Assembly (NCBI GenBank): GCA_041908445.1
Contig: JAYRFK010000008.1
Coordinates: 62,001 to 126,000, forward strand
Length of the DNA stretch: 64,000 nucleotides
From: JAEUJM01 sp041908445
GTDB taxonomy: Bacteria > Actinomycetota > Acidimicrobiia > Acidimicrobiales > DATDAH01
Direction: 5' to 3'
Part shown: piece after piece, positions 50,572-59,107 of the stretch
Position numbering within the stretch: the first letter of the stretch is position 1
Layout of the letters: every line of letters begins with the position of its first letter
Notes under the pieces: generated by a model
What the model was told of the DNA's origin: nothing
Database searches by the model: none
The model's input: the letters and a program-made list of their open reading frames with translations, nothing else
Made by a program: the position numbers and the translations under genes

Positions 50572-51366
50572 GTGCCCCTCGCCGCGTTGAACGGGATCGA
50601 CGTCTACTACGAGCGGCGGGGGAGCGGGCCCCGCACGCTGTTCGTCAACGGCTCGGGATCGACCCTGGAGGAGGCGGCGCTGATCGTCGACGTGCTCGCC
50701 GGCGGGTGCGAGGTGCTCGCCCACGACCAGCGGGGCCTCGGCCGGACGTCGATCCCGCCCGGCCCGTACTCGATGGCCGACTACGCGGCCGACGCCATCG
50801 CGCTGCTCGACCACGTCGGCTGGGACCGGGCACGGGTCGTGGGCATCAGCTTCGGGGGCATGGTCGCCCAGGAGGTGGCGGTGACGGTGCCCGAGCGGGT
50901 CGAGCGCCTGGCGCTGCTGTGCACGTCGCCGGGCGGACCCGACCGGGCCTCGTACCCCCTGCACGAGCTCGCCGACCTGCCGCCCGACGAGGCGGCGGCG
51001 ACGGGCCTCGCCCTCCTCGACACCCGCTTCACGCCCGAGTGGCTGGCGTCGCACCCGAGCGACCAGGCCCTGGTCGAGATGGTGGCGAGCCGGCGGGCGG
51101 GGTCCGACGATCCCGAGGTGGCGCGCGGCAAGGGGGAGCAGCTCGGTGCCCGGGCCGGCCACGACGTGTGCGACCGGCTGGATCGCATCACCTGCCCGAC
51201 CCTCGTGGCCGGCGGCCGGTACGACGGCATCGCCCCGCCGGCCAACAGCGAGGCCATCGCGGAGCGCATCGCCGGCGCCGACCTGCGCTTCTACGAGGGC
51301 GGCCACGCCTTCCTGGCCCAGGACCCTGCGGCCTTCCCCGACGTGCTCGACTTCCTCACCGGCTGA
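50572..51366 (+). CDS. Alpha/beta hydrolase
   Basis: The 264-residue protein has the alpha/beta hydrolase fold: LFVNGSGSTLEE in the oxyanion region, nucleophile elbow GISFGGMVAQE (G-x-S-x-G), the acid in GGRYDGIAPP and the base His in YEGGHAFLAQ. Substrates range from esters to lactones and cannot be narrowed. TAGCGT seven bases before GTG 50572 suggests a leaderless start. Its 3' end overlaps the convergent gene by 11 bases. Confidence 0.92.
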   Translation: MPLAALNGIDVYYERRGSGPRTLFVNGSGSTLEEAALIVDVLAGGCEVLAHDQRGLGRTSIPPGPYSMADYAADAIALLDHVGWDRARVVGISFGGMVAQEVAVTVPERVERLALLCTSPGGPDRASYPLHELADLPPDEAAATGLALLDTRFTPEWLASHPSDQALVEMVASRRAGSDDPEVARGKGEQLGARAGHDVCDRLDRITCPTLVAGGRYDGIAPPANSEAIAERIAGADLRFYEGGHAFLAQDPAAFPDVLDFLTG

Positions 51367-52495
51367 CCTCTCCACTGAGCCGGACCAGACCCACGTTCGG
51401 TGGGGCCAGGAAGCGCACCTGGGGCGCGCCCTGCTGCTCGTGGCCCACGCCGTGGCTCACGTACACGGGCGTGCCGCCCACCTCGTGCAGGCCGCCGGCG
51501 GCGACGGCGCGCGGCACGTCGCTCAGGGTCAGGAGCGGCCCGACGAAGGGCAGCTGGATCTGCCCGCCGTGGGTGTGGCCGGCGACCATCAGGTCCACCG
51601 CTCCCGGGGTGGGAGGTACCTCGGTGATCCAGTCGGGGCGGTGGGTGAGGGCGAGGCGGACGGTCGACGGTGGCGCCGCCGCCAGCTCGGCCAGTGCCGC
51701 CCGGCCCTCGTGTCCCCGACCGAGGCCGAGGCCGGCGATGCGCACGGTGCGGTCTCCGACCCGGATGTCCACCACCTGGTTCCACAGGTAGGTGACCGAC
51801 GTGCCTTCGAAGAGCTGGGCGAGGGTGGGACCGTCGTCGGTGTCGCCCTGGACCACGTACACCCCGCCGGGCACGTCCAGGCCCGTGAACAGGTCGCGGA
51901 GGGCCTCCCGGTTGGCCGCGAACTGGCTCGGCGTCCCCTGGAAGAGGTCCCCGCACACGAAGACGATGTCCGGGTGCTCCTCCTGGAGCAGGCGCAGGGC
52001 CCGGCGCTCGTACCCGCTGATGGCGGTGGTCTGGAGGTCGGTGACCACCCCGACGCGCAGGACGTCGCCACCGGCGCGTGGGGCGGGAAGGGGGAGTGCG
52101 GCGCGGTCGACGGACACGGCGTAGGGCTCGACGTGGGTGGCGTAGAAGCCGAGGAGCGGGGCGGTCACGAGCACCAGCACAGCGAGGGCCGAGGCGATCG
52201 TGCCGAGACGGGGCAGGCCCCACCGTCGTCCCACCAGCCCGCCGACGAGCAGGGACAGCGCGATCAGCGGCAGGGCGACCACGAGGTCGAGGTACACGAC
52301 CGACATGGCATCGAAGTGGTTGCCGCCGAGGGCCACCACGACCGCGAGCTGGACCACGCCGATGAGCACGGCGAGGCCGAGCTCGAAGGCCGCCGCCTCG
52401 ACGCCGTGGTGGCGGCGGGCGGTGGCCCACACCCCGCCCACGAAGACGGGAACCGCCAGCAGGGCCAGCAGGAGGCTCAGCGTCGACGTGGCCAC
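51356..52495 (-). CDS. Membrane-anchored metallophosphoesterase with altered metal ligands
   Basis: The 379-residue protein has about four membrane helices (about 1-115), then a calcineurin-like domain: VGVVTDLQTTAIS, IVFVCGDLFQG, VVQGDTDDG, LTHRPDW and MVAGHTHGGQIQLP. Normally the first motif is D-x-H and the third G-N-H-D. Here they are DLQ and GDTD, so two ligands are replaced while GD, H and GHTHGGQ remain. The domain layout is YkuE-like. It may have reduced activity or changed metal use. TAGAGT lies nine bases before GTG 52495. Confidence 0.87.
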   Translation of the reverse strand: MATSTLSLLLALLAVPVFVGGVWATARRHHGVEAAAFELGLAVLIGVVQLAVVVALGGNHFDAMSVVYLDLVVALPLIALSLLVGGLVGRRWGLPRLGTIASALAVLVLVTAPLLGFYATHVEPYAVSVDRAALPLPAPRAGGDVLRVGVVTDLQTTAISGYERRALRLLQEEHPDIVFVCGDLFQGTPSQFAANREALRDLFTGLDVPGGVYVVQGDTDDGPTLAQLFEGTSVTYLWNQVVDIRVGDRTVRIAGLGLGRGHEGRAALAELAAAPPSTVRLALTHRPDWITEVPPTPGAVDLMVAGHTHGGQIQLPFVGPLLTLSDVPRAVAAGGLHEVGGTPVYVSHGVGHEQQGAPQVRFLAPPNVGLVRLSGEVSR

Positions 52496-52560
52496 GGACG
52501 GTCGACTCTACGGCGACCACCGGTGGCCCGGGGAGGTCGTCGTCGGGTAGAGAGGACGCC

Positions 52561-52845
52561 ATGGACGAGCCCGAGGTGCGCCACGACCCGGAGCAGCGGC
52601 GCTACGAGCTCGTCCTCGACGGGTCGGTGATCGGCCTGATCGACTACCGGGAGCAGGGTGGCGCGGACGTCTTCACGCACACCGAGGTCGCTCCCGCCCA
52701 CCGGGGCACCGGGCTCGCCGCCGTGCTCGTGCGGGCCGCGCTCGACGACGCCCGCGCCCGCGGTCGGACGGTCGTGCCGCAGTGCTGGTACGTCGCCGAC
52801 TTCATCCGGGACCACCCGGAGTACGAGGACCTGCTGGCCGCCTGA
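52561..52845 (+). CDS. Small GNAT-like N-acetyltransferase (YjdJ type)
   Basis: The 94-residue protein matches the compact GNAT-fold family: RYELVLDGSVIGLIDYRE, then HTEVAPAHRGTGLAAVLVRAALDDARARG with the acetyl-CoA loop (RGTGLA), and VVPQCWYVADFIRDHPEYEDLL. The substrate is unknown. Its stop joins the convergent EamA stop without a gap. Confidence 0.88.
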   Translation: MDEPEVRHDPEQRRYELVLDGSVIGLIDYREQGGADVFTHTEVAPAHRGTGLAAVLVRAALDDARARGRTVVPQCWYVADFIRDHPEYEDLLAA

Positions 52846-53748
52846 TCAGACGGGGGCGACGGCCGCCTCGGCGTCGAGCTCGCTCATGCGCTCGTCCCGT
52901 CGGCCCGCCAGCCAGCAGCCGGCCAGCACGACCGGGAAGCCGAGCACGAGGCCGAGGGTGAGGCTCTCGCCCAGGACGATCACGCCGAGGGTGACGGCCA
53001 CGGCGGGGTTCGCGAAGGTGATCAGGGTGGAGCGGGCGGGCCCGACCTCGTCGATCAGGGCGAAGAAGACGACGAAGGCGATCGCGGTGCACAGCACGCC
53101 GAGGGCCACGAGGGCCCAGAGCGCGTCGGCGGGTGGGGTGGCGTCGGGGCGCTGGACGATCGCCGCCGGCAGGTAGAGGAAGGCCACGCCGCCGATGGCG
53201 GTGGTGACCACGCCCAGCGTCGGCACGTCGGACAGCCGCCGGTCGGCCACGAACGGGGCGGTGGCGTAGAGCACGGCCACGATCAGCACCTGGACCACGC
53301 TGCGCACGTCGATGGTGCCGCCCTCGCCCCCGAAGCCGACGAGCAGGCCCACGCCGGCGATGCCGAGGGCGAGGCCCCCGAGGCGACGGGGGGCCAGCAC
53401 CGTGCGGTCGCCGAGCACGAGCGCGGCGATGGCGCCGAAGAGGGGGACCGTGGCGACGAGCAGCCCCGTCAGCGAGGACGGCAGCCGCTGCTCGGCGTCG
53501 GTGAGCAGGAGCCAGGGGACGGCCATCTCCATGGTGGCGAAGAGCACCAGCCACGGCCACCGGGCGAGCGCGGGGCGCAGCGCCTTGCGGTGCAGCGCGA
53601 CCGGCAGCAGCAGGACGAAGGCGATCATGGTGCGCCCCGCGACGACCACGCTGGGGTCGAGGTCCTCGACCGCGATCTTGATGAAGAGGTAGGGGAGCCC
53701 CCAGATCACCGACATCGCGGTGAAGAGGAGCCAGCCGCGCCGGGACAT
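52846..53748 (-). CDS. EamA/DMT-superfamily transporter
   Basis: The 300-residue protein contains ten hydrophobic segments arranged as two EamA repeats (AMSVIWGLPYLFIKIAV and STLITFANPAVAVTLGVIVLGE are typical). It could export amino acids or metabolites. It follows the 53754 gene by five bases on the same strand, so it is probably co-transcribed from the promoter at 54387. Confidence 0.9.
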   Translation of the reverse strand: MSRRGWLLFTAMSVIWGLPYLFIKIAVEDLDPSVVVAGRTMIAFVLLLPVALHRKALRPALARWPWLVLFATMEMAVPWLLLTDAEQRLPSSLTGLLVATVPLFGAIAALVLGDRTVLAPRRLGGLALGIAGVGLLVGFGGEGGTIDVRSVVQVLIVAVLYATAPFVADRRLSDVPTLGVVTTAIGGVAFLYLPAAIVQRPDATPPADALWALVALGVLCTAIAFVVFFALIDEVGPARSTLITFANPAVAVTLGVIVLGESLTLGLVLGFPVVLAGCWLAGRRDERMSELDAEAAVAPV

Positions 53749-53753
53749 CCCCG

Positions 53754-54386
53754 TTACCAGCGCTCGGCCGGCGCCGGCACGGTCACGTGGATCTCCTCGC
53801 CGAGGGTGGCGCCGGCGGCGAGCTCGAGCCGGTCACCGCTCCAGAAGCGCCCCGGGTCGTACCAGTTGAGCGGGCGCTCGGCGTCGAGCAGGCCCATGCG
53901 CTGGTAGGTCATGGCCACCAGCTCGGCGCAGTAGATGTCCTCCAGGGGCACGCCGCGGCGCACCCGACCGAGCAGCCAGTGCTTGGCCAGCGCGCCGGTG
54001 CGGGGGAAGCGGTGGCCGTCGAACTCGTTCACCACCCGCAGGACCTCGTCCTCCATCTCGCGGGTGACGGGGTGGTCGAGCTGGCGGAAGTAGGGGGTCT
54101 GGCCGTACTGGTGGACCCAGGTCATCACCGCGTCCTCGAGGCGGTGGAGCTGGGCGCCCCGGTGGGGCTCGCCGGTCCAGGCGTCGGGCAGCGACTGGCC
54201 CAGCTCGGCGTGCCACAGCAGCGGGGGGAGGTCGTCGATGGTGACCGCCATGGCCACGTGGTTCACCGGGCTGTTGGTGAACACCCGGATGGCCCGGTCG
54301 GCGGCGGCGCGCCCCCGGAACAGCCACAGGTCGCCCGTGTGGGTGACGTCGGCCGCCTCGTGGAGGGGCATGGTCGAGACGGGCAT
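53754..54386 (-). CDS. Permuted papain-fold (YiiX/NlpC-P60-like) hydrolase
   Basis: The 210 residues have the circularly permuted NlpC/P60-like plan. GDLWLFRG comes first, then FTNSPVNHVAMAVTIDDLP with the catalytic His, LLWHAELGQSL, and later EDIYCAELVAMTYQRMGLLD with the nucleophile Cys. Relatives hydrolyse amides or esters. No signal peptide is seen. TAACGT lies seven bases before ATG 54386. Confidence 0.82.
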   Translation of the reverse strand: MPVSTMPLHEAADVTHTGDLWLFRGRAAADRAIRVFTNSPVNHVAMAVTIDDLPPLLWHAELGQSLPDAWTGEPHRGAQLHRLEDAVMTWVHQYGQTPYFRQLDHPVTREMEDEVLRVVNEFDGHRFPRTGALAKHWLLGRVRRGVPLEDIYCAELVAMTYQRMGLLDAERPLNWYDPGRFWSGDRLELAAGATLGEEIHVTVPAPAERW

Positions 54387-54405
54387 CGGGGGTACGTTAC
54401 GTGTC
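54387..54405. promoter_or_regulatory. Bidirectional promoter with overlapping -10 elements
   Basis: In a 19-base gap between two divergent start codons, TACGTT (54393-54398, plus) and TAACGT (54399-54394, minus) share five bases. Each lies seven bases from its start codon. One DNA element thus seems to drive two leaderless transcripts, with start codons at +1. Confidence 0.75.
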
Positions 54406-54567
54406 GTGCGCCTCTGGAAGCTCCTCGGGATCGCAGGCCTCGTGGGCGTCGCCGCGACGGGCTACGTGCTCGTCCGCCGGCGCCGCCAGTGGCGCCACTA
54501 CGACGCCGACGAGCTGCGCGACCGCCTCCGCGGCCGCCTGGCCGAGGCCGACGGCCGCGCCGCCTAG
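54406..54567 (+). CDS. Small membrane-anchored protein
   Basis: The 53-residue protein starts (M)RLWKLLGIAGLVGVAATGYVLVRRRR, a single membrane helix followed by a basic stop-transfer sequence. A charged tail follows (YDADELRDRLRGRLAEA). Function is unknown. The leaderless -10 TACGTT supports translation from GTG 54406. Confidence 0.72.
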   Translation: MRLWKLLGIAGLVGVAATGYVLVRRRRQWRHYDADELRDRLRGRLAEADGRAA

Positions 54568-54576
54568 GCCCCTCTC

Positions 54577-55545
54577 CTAGTACCAGCCGCGCCGCTTCAG
54601 CACCACGGCGACGGCGGCGATGCTGACGACCTGCAGGCCCACGCCGAGGACCCAGAACGCGCCCGTGCCACTGACCTGGCGGACCATCCAGGCGAAGTTC
54701 ATGCCGAAGAACCCGGTGACGAACATCAACGGCAGGAAGTAGGTCGACACCGCGGTCAGCTGCTTCATGACGTCGTTCTGCTTGTTGTTCACGGTGGTGA
54801 GGTAGACGTCCATGACCGACGACGCGTGCTCCCGCTCGCTGTCGACCTGGTCGGCGACGTGGACGAGGTGGTCGTAGAGGTCCCGGAAGTAGCGGCGGGC
54901 CTCGTCGGTCATGCCCGGCAGCTCCTCGATGGCCAGGCTGGTGCCGCCGCCGAGGGTGTCCCGGCTCGGGATCACCGCCCGGCGGAGGTGGCTGAGCTGG
55001 CGCTTCATCGCGGAGAGCTCGCCCATCTGGTCGGGGACCGGATCGGCGAGCACCGCGTCCTCGAGCTCGGTGAGGCGCTCGTCGATCTCCTCCAGCACGG
55101 GCGGGAAGGTCGCGGCGAGGGCGTCCAGCACCCGGTAGAGCAGCACCAGGCCGGGCGCGTCGAACTCGTGGTCGACGTGCCGGTCGAGCCAGCCGTCGAT
55201 GGCGGGGCACTGCTGGCGGTGGACCGTGACCACGACCCCGGGCCGGTAGTAGCAGTGGACCTCGATGCGGTCGTGGACGCGGTCGAGGGCGGCGGCGAAG
55301 GCCACGATGAAGGCGTGGTCCTCGTAGTCGACGAGCTTGGCCCGTTGGTTGAAGTGGTGGGTGTCCTCGACCGCCAGGCGGTGGAACCCGAAGACGTCGC
55401 CCATGCGGTCGATCTCGTCGTCCGACGGCGCCTGCAGGTCGAGCCAGAAGGTGCGGCCGGCGCCCAGGTGGTCGCGGACGGTGTCCCACGTCGGCTCGCG
55501 GTCGACCGATCCCGACTCGACGAGGGTGGCGCGCTCGGCGTCCAT
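54577..55545 (-). CDS. corA: CorA-like divalent cation transporter
   Basis: The 322-residue protein has the CorA plan. A large cytoplasmic N-terminal domain (FWLDLQAPSDDEIDRMGDVFGFHRLAVED) and long helices with LTELEDAVL are followed by two C-terminal helices carrying FFGMNFAWM, the G-M-N signature at the pore. It should move Mg2+ or related cations. ATG 55545 is used; an upstream in-frame start would add a Pro/Gly segment. The MarR promoter/operator is 42 bases upstream. Confidence 0.93.
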   Translation of the reverse strand: MDAERATLVESGSVDREPTWDTVRDHLGAGRTFWLDLQAPSDDEIDRMGDVFGFHRLAVEDTHHFNQRAKLVDYEDHAFIVAFAAALDRVHDRIEVHCYYRPGVVVTVHRQQCPAIDGWLDRHVDHEFDAPGLVLLYRVLDALAATFPPVLEEIDERLTELEDAVLADPVPDQMGELSAMKRQLSHLRRAVIPSRDTLGGGTSLAIEELPGMTDEARRYFRDLYDHLVHVADQVDSEREHASSVMDVYLTTVNNKQNDVMKQLTAVSTYFLPLMFVTGFFGMNFAWMVRQVSGTGAFWVLGVGLQVVSIAAVAVVLKRRGWY

Positions 55546-55586
55546 CGGGTCGAGCGTGCCACGGCGGCCCCCTCCACCGGGGGAGG

Positions 55587-55619
55587 GTGACACAAGATAG
55601 TTAGCTTGGTAAACTAACT
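55587..55619 (+). promoter_or_regulatory. marR promoter with overlapping operator
   Basis: GTGACA (55587-55592), 17 bases, TAAACT (55610-55615), seven bases, GTG 55623. Between and over these lies the imperfect palindrome AGTTAGcTT-ggt-AAaCTAACT (55599-55619). This is typical of MarR self-repression and would also be in reach of corA. Confidence 0.82.
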
Positions 55620-55622
55620 TTC

Positions 55623-56087
55623 GTGATGACCGCCGCCCTCGACGCCGTCCCCGCTCCCGACACCACCGAGCTCGCCGGACAGCTGCGCGTCGTCGTCGCC
55701 CGCCTCGCCCGCATCCTGCGGCAGCAGGACGAGAGCGGCCTGGCCCCCACGCTGCTGGCCGCCCTCACCACGATCGGGCGGCTCGGTCCCCTCACCTTCG
55801 GGGAGATCGCCGCCCACGAGCAGGTCGCCGCCCCGACCGTCACCAAGGCGGTCCAGAAGCTCGAGGCTAGGGGCCTCGTGGCCCGCCGCCCCGACCCCGA
55901 CGACGGCCGGGTCTGCCGGGTCGCCATCACCGCCGCCGGTCGCCGCCAGCTCGAGCAGAACCGGCGCCGGCGTACCGCCTGGCTGGCGACCCGCCTCGGC
56001 GAGCTCGAGCCGGACGACATCGCCCGGCTCGCGGCCGCCGTCGACGTCCTCGAGGGCCTCACCAACGCGGAGGCACCGCCTGCATGA
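55623..56087 (+). CDS. MarR-family transcriptional regulator
   Basis: The 154-residue protein has the MarR winged helix: LAALTTIGRLGPLTFGEIAAHE, QVAAPTVTKAVQKLEARGLVARR and the wing DPDDGRVCRVAIT. Dimer helices flank it. The stop overlaps the MFS start by four bases (ATGA). The operator-promoter overlap and leaderless start (GTG 55623, or ATG 55626) suggest it represses itself and the transporter until a ligand binds. Confidence 0.93.
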   Translation: MMTAALDAVPAPDTTELAGQLRVVVARLARILRQQDESGLAPTLLAALTTIGRLGPLTFGEIAAHEQVAAPTVTKAVQKLEARGLVARRPDPDDGRVCRVAITAAGRRQLEQNRRRRTAWLATRLGELEPDDIARLAAAVDVLEGLTNAEAPPA

Positions 56088-57382
56088 CCCGACTCAAGCT
56101 CGCCACGGGCGAGACCTTCCGATCCCTGCGGATCCGCAACTTCCGGCTCTTCTTCATCGGCCAGGGCGTGTCCCAGGTGGGCAACTGGCTGACCCTCATC
56201 GCCCAGAGCCTGCTCGTCCTGGAGCTCACCGACTCCGGCGTGGCCCTCGGGCTGCTCACCGCCGCCCAGTTCGGACCCGTGCTGCTGCTCGGTGCCTGGG
56301 CCGGCCTCGTCGCCGACCGGTCCGACAAGCGCCGCCTGCTCATGATCGTGCAATCCTTCGCCATGGTGCAGTCGTTCCTGCTCGCGGGGCTGGCCTTCAT
56401 GGACCACCCGCCGCTGCCGGCGATCTACGCGGTCGCCGCCCTCGGGGGCGTCGCCATGGCCTTCGACAACCCGGCCCGACGGGCCTTCGTCGTCGAGATG
56501 GTCCCGCACGACCAGGTGCCCAACGCCGTGTCGCTGAACTCGGCGGTCATGACGAGCTCCCGCATCATCGGCCCGGCCCTCGGGGGCCTGCTCATCGCCA
56601 CGGTCGGCTACGGCTGGGCGTTCGCGGTCGACGGGCTGTCGTACATCGCGGTGCTCGTGGCCCTCGGCCTGATGCGGGTCGCCGACCTCCGCCCGAGCGA
56701 GGTGGCCGAGCGGGGCAAGGGCCAGGTCCGGGAGGGCCTGCGCTACGCCCGCAGCGTCCCGGCGCTGTTCATCCCCCTCGTGATGATGGGGGTCGTCGGC
56801 GCGCTGTCGTTCAACTTCCAGGTGGTCATGCCGCTGTTCGTGACCCGCACCTTCGACGGGTCGGCGGCGACCTTCACCCTCCTGCTGTCGTTCATCTCGA
56901 TCGGGTCGCTCGTCGGAGCCCTGGTCAGCGCCCGGCGCACGGAGGTCGACGTCACCCACGTGGTCGTCGCCTCTGCCGCCTTCGGGGCGGCCATGGTGCT
57001 CATGGCCGCGGCACCGAGCCTGCCGCTGGCCTTCCCGATCGGGTTCTTCGTCGGGGTCTCGAGCATCTCGTTCATGACCACCTCGACCGCCATCGTGCAG
57101 ATGCGGGCCGTGCCGTCGATGCGCGGCCGGGTGCTCGCCCTCCAGGCCATCCTCTTCCTCGGCAGCACGCCCATCGGCGGTCCGATCCTCGGGGTCGTGT
57201 GCGACGTCTGGGGCGCCCGGGCCGGCCTGCTCCTCGGCGGCCTCGCCGGCCTCGGGGCGGCGGCGTGGGGGCGCTGGGCCTTCCGTCGGCACCAGGTGCG
57301 CGACCCCGACCCGGAGGCGACGGGGGAGCGCGCCGGCGCCGTACTCGTCGGCGAGCCGCTGCCGGCGGTCCGCACCGCCTGA
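56084..57382 (+). CDS. MFS transporter (MFS_3) regulated by MarR
   Basis: The 432-residue protein has 12 helices and the motif GLVADRSDKRRLL after helix 2. RNFRLFFIGQGVSQVGNWLT at the N-terminus is typical of MFS_3 exporters (EntS/MdtG-like drug or siderophore efflux). Translational coupling to marR implies inducible efflux of an unknown compound. Confidence 0.92.
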   Translation: MTRLKLATGETFRSLRIRNFRLFFIGQGVSQVGNWLTLIAQSLLVLELTDSGVALGLLTAAQFGPVLLLGAWAGLVADRSDKRRLLMIVQSFAMVQSFLLAGLAFMDHPPLPAIYAVAALGGVAMAFDNPARRAFVVEMVPHDQVPNAVSLNSAVMTSSRIIGPALGGLLIATVGYGWAFAVDGLSYIAVLVALGLMRVADLRPSEVAERGKGQVREGLRYARSVPALFIPLVMMGVVGALSFNFQVVMPLFVTRTFDGSAATFTLLLSFISIGSLVGALVSARRTEVDVTHVVVASAAFGAAMVLMAAAPSLPLAFPIGFFVGVSSISFMTTSTAIVQMRAVPSMRGRVLALQAILFLGSTPIGGPILGVVCDVWGARAGLLLGGLAGLGAAAWGRWAFRRHQVRDPDPEATGERAGAVLVGEPLPAVRTA

Positions 57383-57432
57383 GGCGCCGCTCGCCTACGC
57401 TCCGGCCCCACAGATCCCAGGGGGAGGGAAGC

Positions 57433-57870
57433 GTGGCCACAGCGTTGTCACACGTCGGTGTGTGCGTGAGCGATCTCGAGGCGTCGACGCGGTTCTACTG
57501 CGACGCCCTCGGCTTCGAGCAGGCCGAGTCCTACGAGGTCGGCGACGAGTTCGCCACCCTCATGGAGCTGGGCGGGTCGGCCACCGTCGCCTCCCAGTTC
57601 CTGCGCCGCGAGGGCCTCGCCATCGAGCTGCTCCACTTCGCCGAGCCCACCGCCGACGGGGACCGCACCCGTCGGCCCATGAACCGCTTCGGCCTCACCC
57701 ACCTCTGCTTCGACGTGGACGACGTGGAGGCCGTGGCCGCCGCGGTCGCCGCCGCCGGGGGCACCGTCCACGAGCACACCCGCACCACGCTCGCCGACGG
57801 CGTCCTCGACTTCGTCTACTGCAGCGACCCCGACGGCACCCGGCTCGAGCTGATGAAGGTGCCGGCATGA
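57433..57870 (+). CDS. VOC (glyoxalase/dioxygenase-like) protein
   Basis: The 145-residue protein is a two-module VOC fold: ALSHVGVCVSDLEASTRFYCDALGF with a metal-binding His, LAIELLHFAEP, GLTHLCFDVDDVEAV with the second His, and VYCSDPDGTRLELMKV ending with Glu. It could be a lyase, epimerase or dioxygenase; methylmalonyl-CoA-epimerase-like enzymes share this pattern. GGGGAGGG precedes GTG 57433. It overlaps the sulfotransferase gene by four bases, so the two may act together. Confidence 0.9.
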   Translation: MATALSHVGVCVSDLEASTRFYCDALGFEQAESYEVGDEFATLMELGGSATVASQFLRREGLAIELLHFAEPTADGDRTRRPMNRFGLTHLCFDVDDVEAVAAAVAAAGGTVHEHTRTTLADGVLDFVYCSDPDGTRLELMKVPA

Positions 57871-59057
57871 GCGCCCCGGAGGTGGACCTGGGCCCGCTCG
57901 ACGCGGACGCACTGGTCGCCGAGGTGGTCGAGGCGACCGGCCTCGAGGACTTCGGCGAGGACACCTGGCGCGAGGGGTTGGATCGGCTGCTCGACTCGCT
58001 GCGCTCGGAGGCCCGCCTCCACGAGCTCGGCGTGTTCGTGGCCGCCGACGACGCCCGCATGAACCTCACCAACCGGCTCGAGGTCACCGACTGGCACAAG
58101 CGCCACCCCGACATGGCCGAGGGCGACGTCACGCCGCCGATCGTGGTCGTGGGTCAGGGCCGCACCGGCACGACGATCCTGCTCGACCTGCTCGCGCAGG
58201 ACCCGGCCCACCGGGTGCCGCTCACGTGGGAGGTCGACCAGCCCTGCCCGCCGCCGGAGACGGCCACCTACGACACCGACCCCCGCATCGCGGTCTCCCA
58301 GGCCAAGGGTGACGCCAGCGAGCTGCTCATCCCGGGGTTCCAGGCGATCCACCCCATGGGCGCGCTGCTCGCCCAGGAGTGCGTGCGCATCACGTGCGGC
58401 GACTTCCGGAGCCTGCTGTTCCCGACGCTGTTCCGGGTGCCGTCCTACGCCACGTGGCTGCTCGACGAGGCCGACATGGCCCCGGCCTACCGGTGGCACC
58501 GCCAGGTCCTCCAGCTCCTCCAGTGGCACCACCCGGGTGACCGCTGGGTGCTCAAGTCACCCGGCCACATCTGGTGCCTCGGCGCGCTCCTCGACGAGTA
58601 CCCCGACGCGCTGCTGATCCAGACCCACCGCGACCCGCTCCGCATCATCGCCTCGCTGGGGTCGCTGCTGGCGACGCTGCGCCAGATGACGAGCGACCAC
58701 CACGAGATCGCGGAGGCGGCGGCCGAGTGGGCGGACTACATCGTCGACGGCCTCGACCGGTCCGTGACCGCCCGAGAGGACGGCACGGTCGACCCCGACC
58801 GCATCGTCGACATCCAGTTCCGCGACTTCATGGCCGACCCCTTCGGCACCATCGGCGGCATCTACGACCGCTTCGGGCTCGAGTACTCCGCCGAGGCCGA
58901 GGGGCGCATGCGGGCCTTCCTCGCCGCCCACCCGGGCGACGGCTACGGCACCCACCGCTACTCGTTCGCGGACACCGGCCTCGACGAGGGCGAGCTCCGG
59001 GAGCGCACGCGGCGCTACCAGGAGCACTTCGGGGTGGAGGACGAACGACTCTCGTAG
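57867..59057 (+). CDS. Sulfotransferase family protein
   Basis: The 396-residue protein has the PAPS-binding start PIVVVGQGRTGTTILLDLL (P-loop-like) and the 3'-phosphate site DALLIQTHRDPLRIIASLGSL. These are typical of the Sulfotransferase_3 family that is abundant in mycobacteria and Acidimicrobiia. The acceptor may be a lipid or sugar. ATG 57867 overlaps the VOC stop. Confidence 0.9.
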   Translation: MSAPEVDLGPLDADALVAEVVEATGLEDFGEDTWREGLDRLLDSLRSEARLHELGVFVAADDARMNLTNRLEVTDWHKRHPDMAEGDVTPPIVVVGQGRTGTTILLDLLAQDPAHRVPLTWEVDQPCPPPETATYDTDPRIAVSQAKGDASELLIPGFQAIHPMGALLAQECVRITCGDFRSLLFPTLFRVPSYATWLLDEADMAPAYRWHRQVLQLLQWHHPGDRWVLKSPGHIWCLGALLDEYPDALLIQTHRDPLRIIASLGSLLATLRQMTSDHHEIAEAAAEWADYIVDGLDRSVTAREDGTVDPDRIVDIQFRDFMADPFGTIGGIYDRFGLEYSAEAEGRMRAFLAAHPGDGYGTHRYSFADTGLDEGELRERTRRYQEHFGVEDERLS

Positions 59058-59107
59058 GCGGTCGGCCCCGGTCGTACGCTGGGGGACACGACCGAGAGGA
59101 GCTGGTC

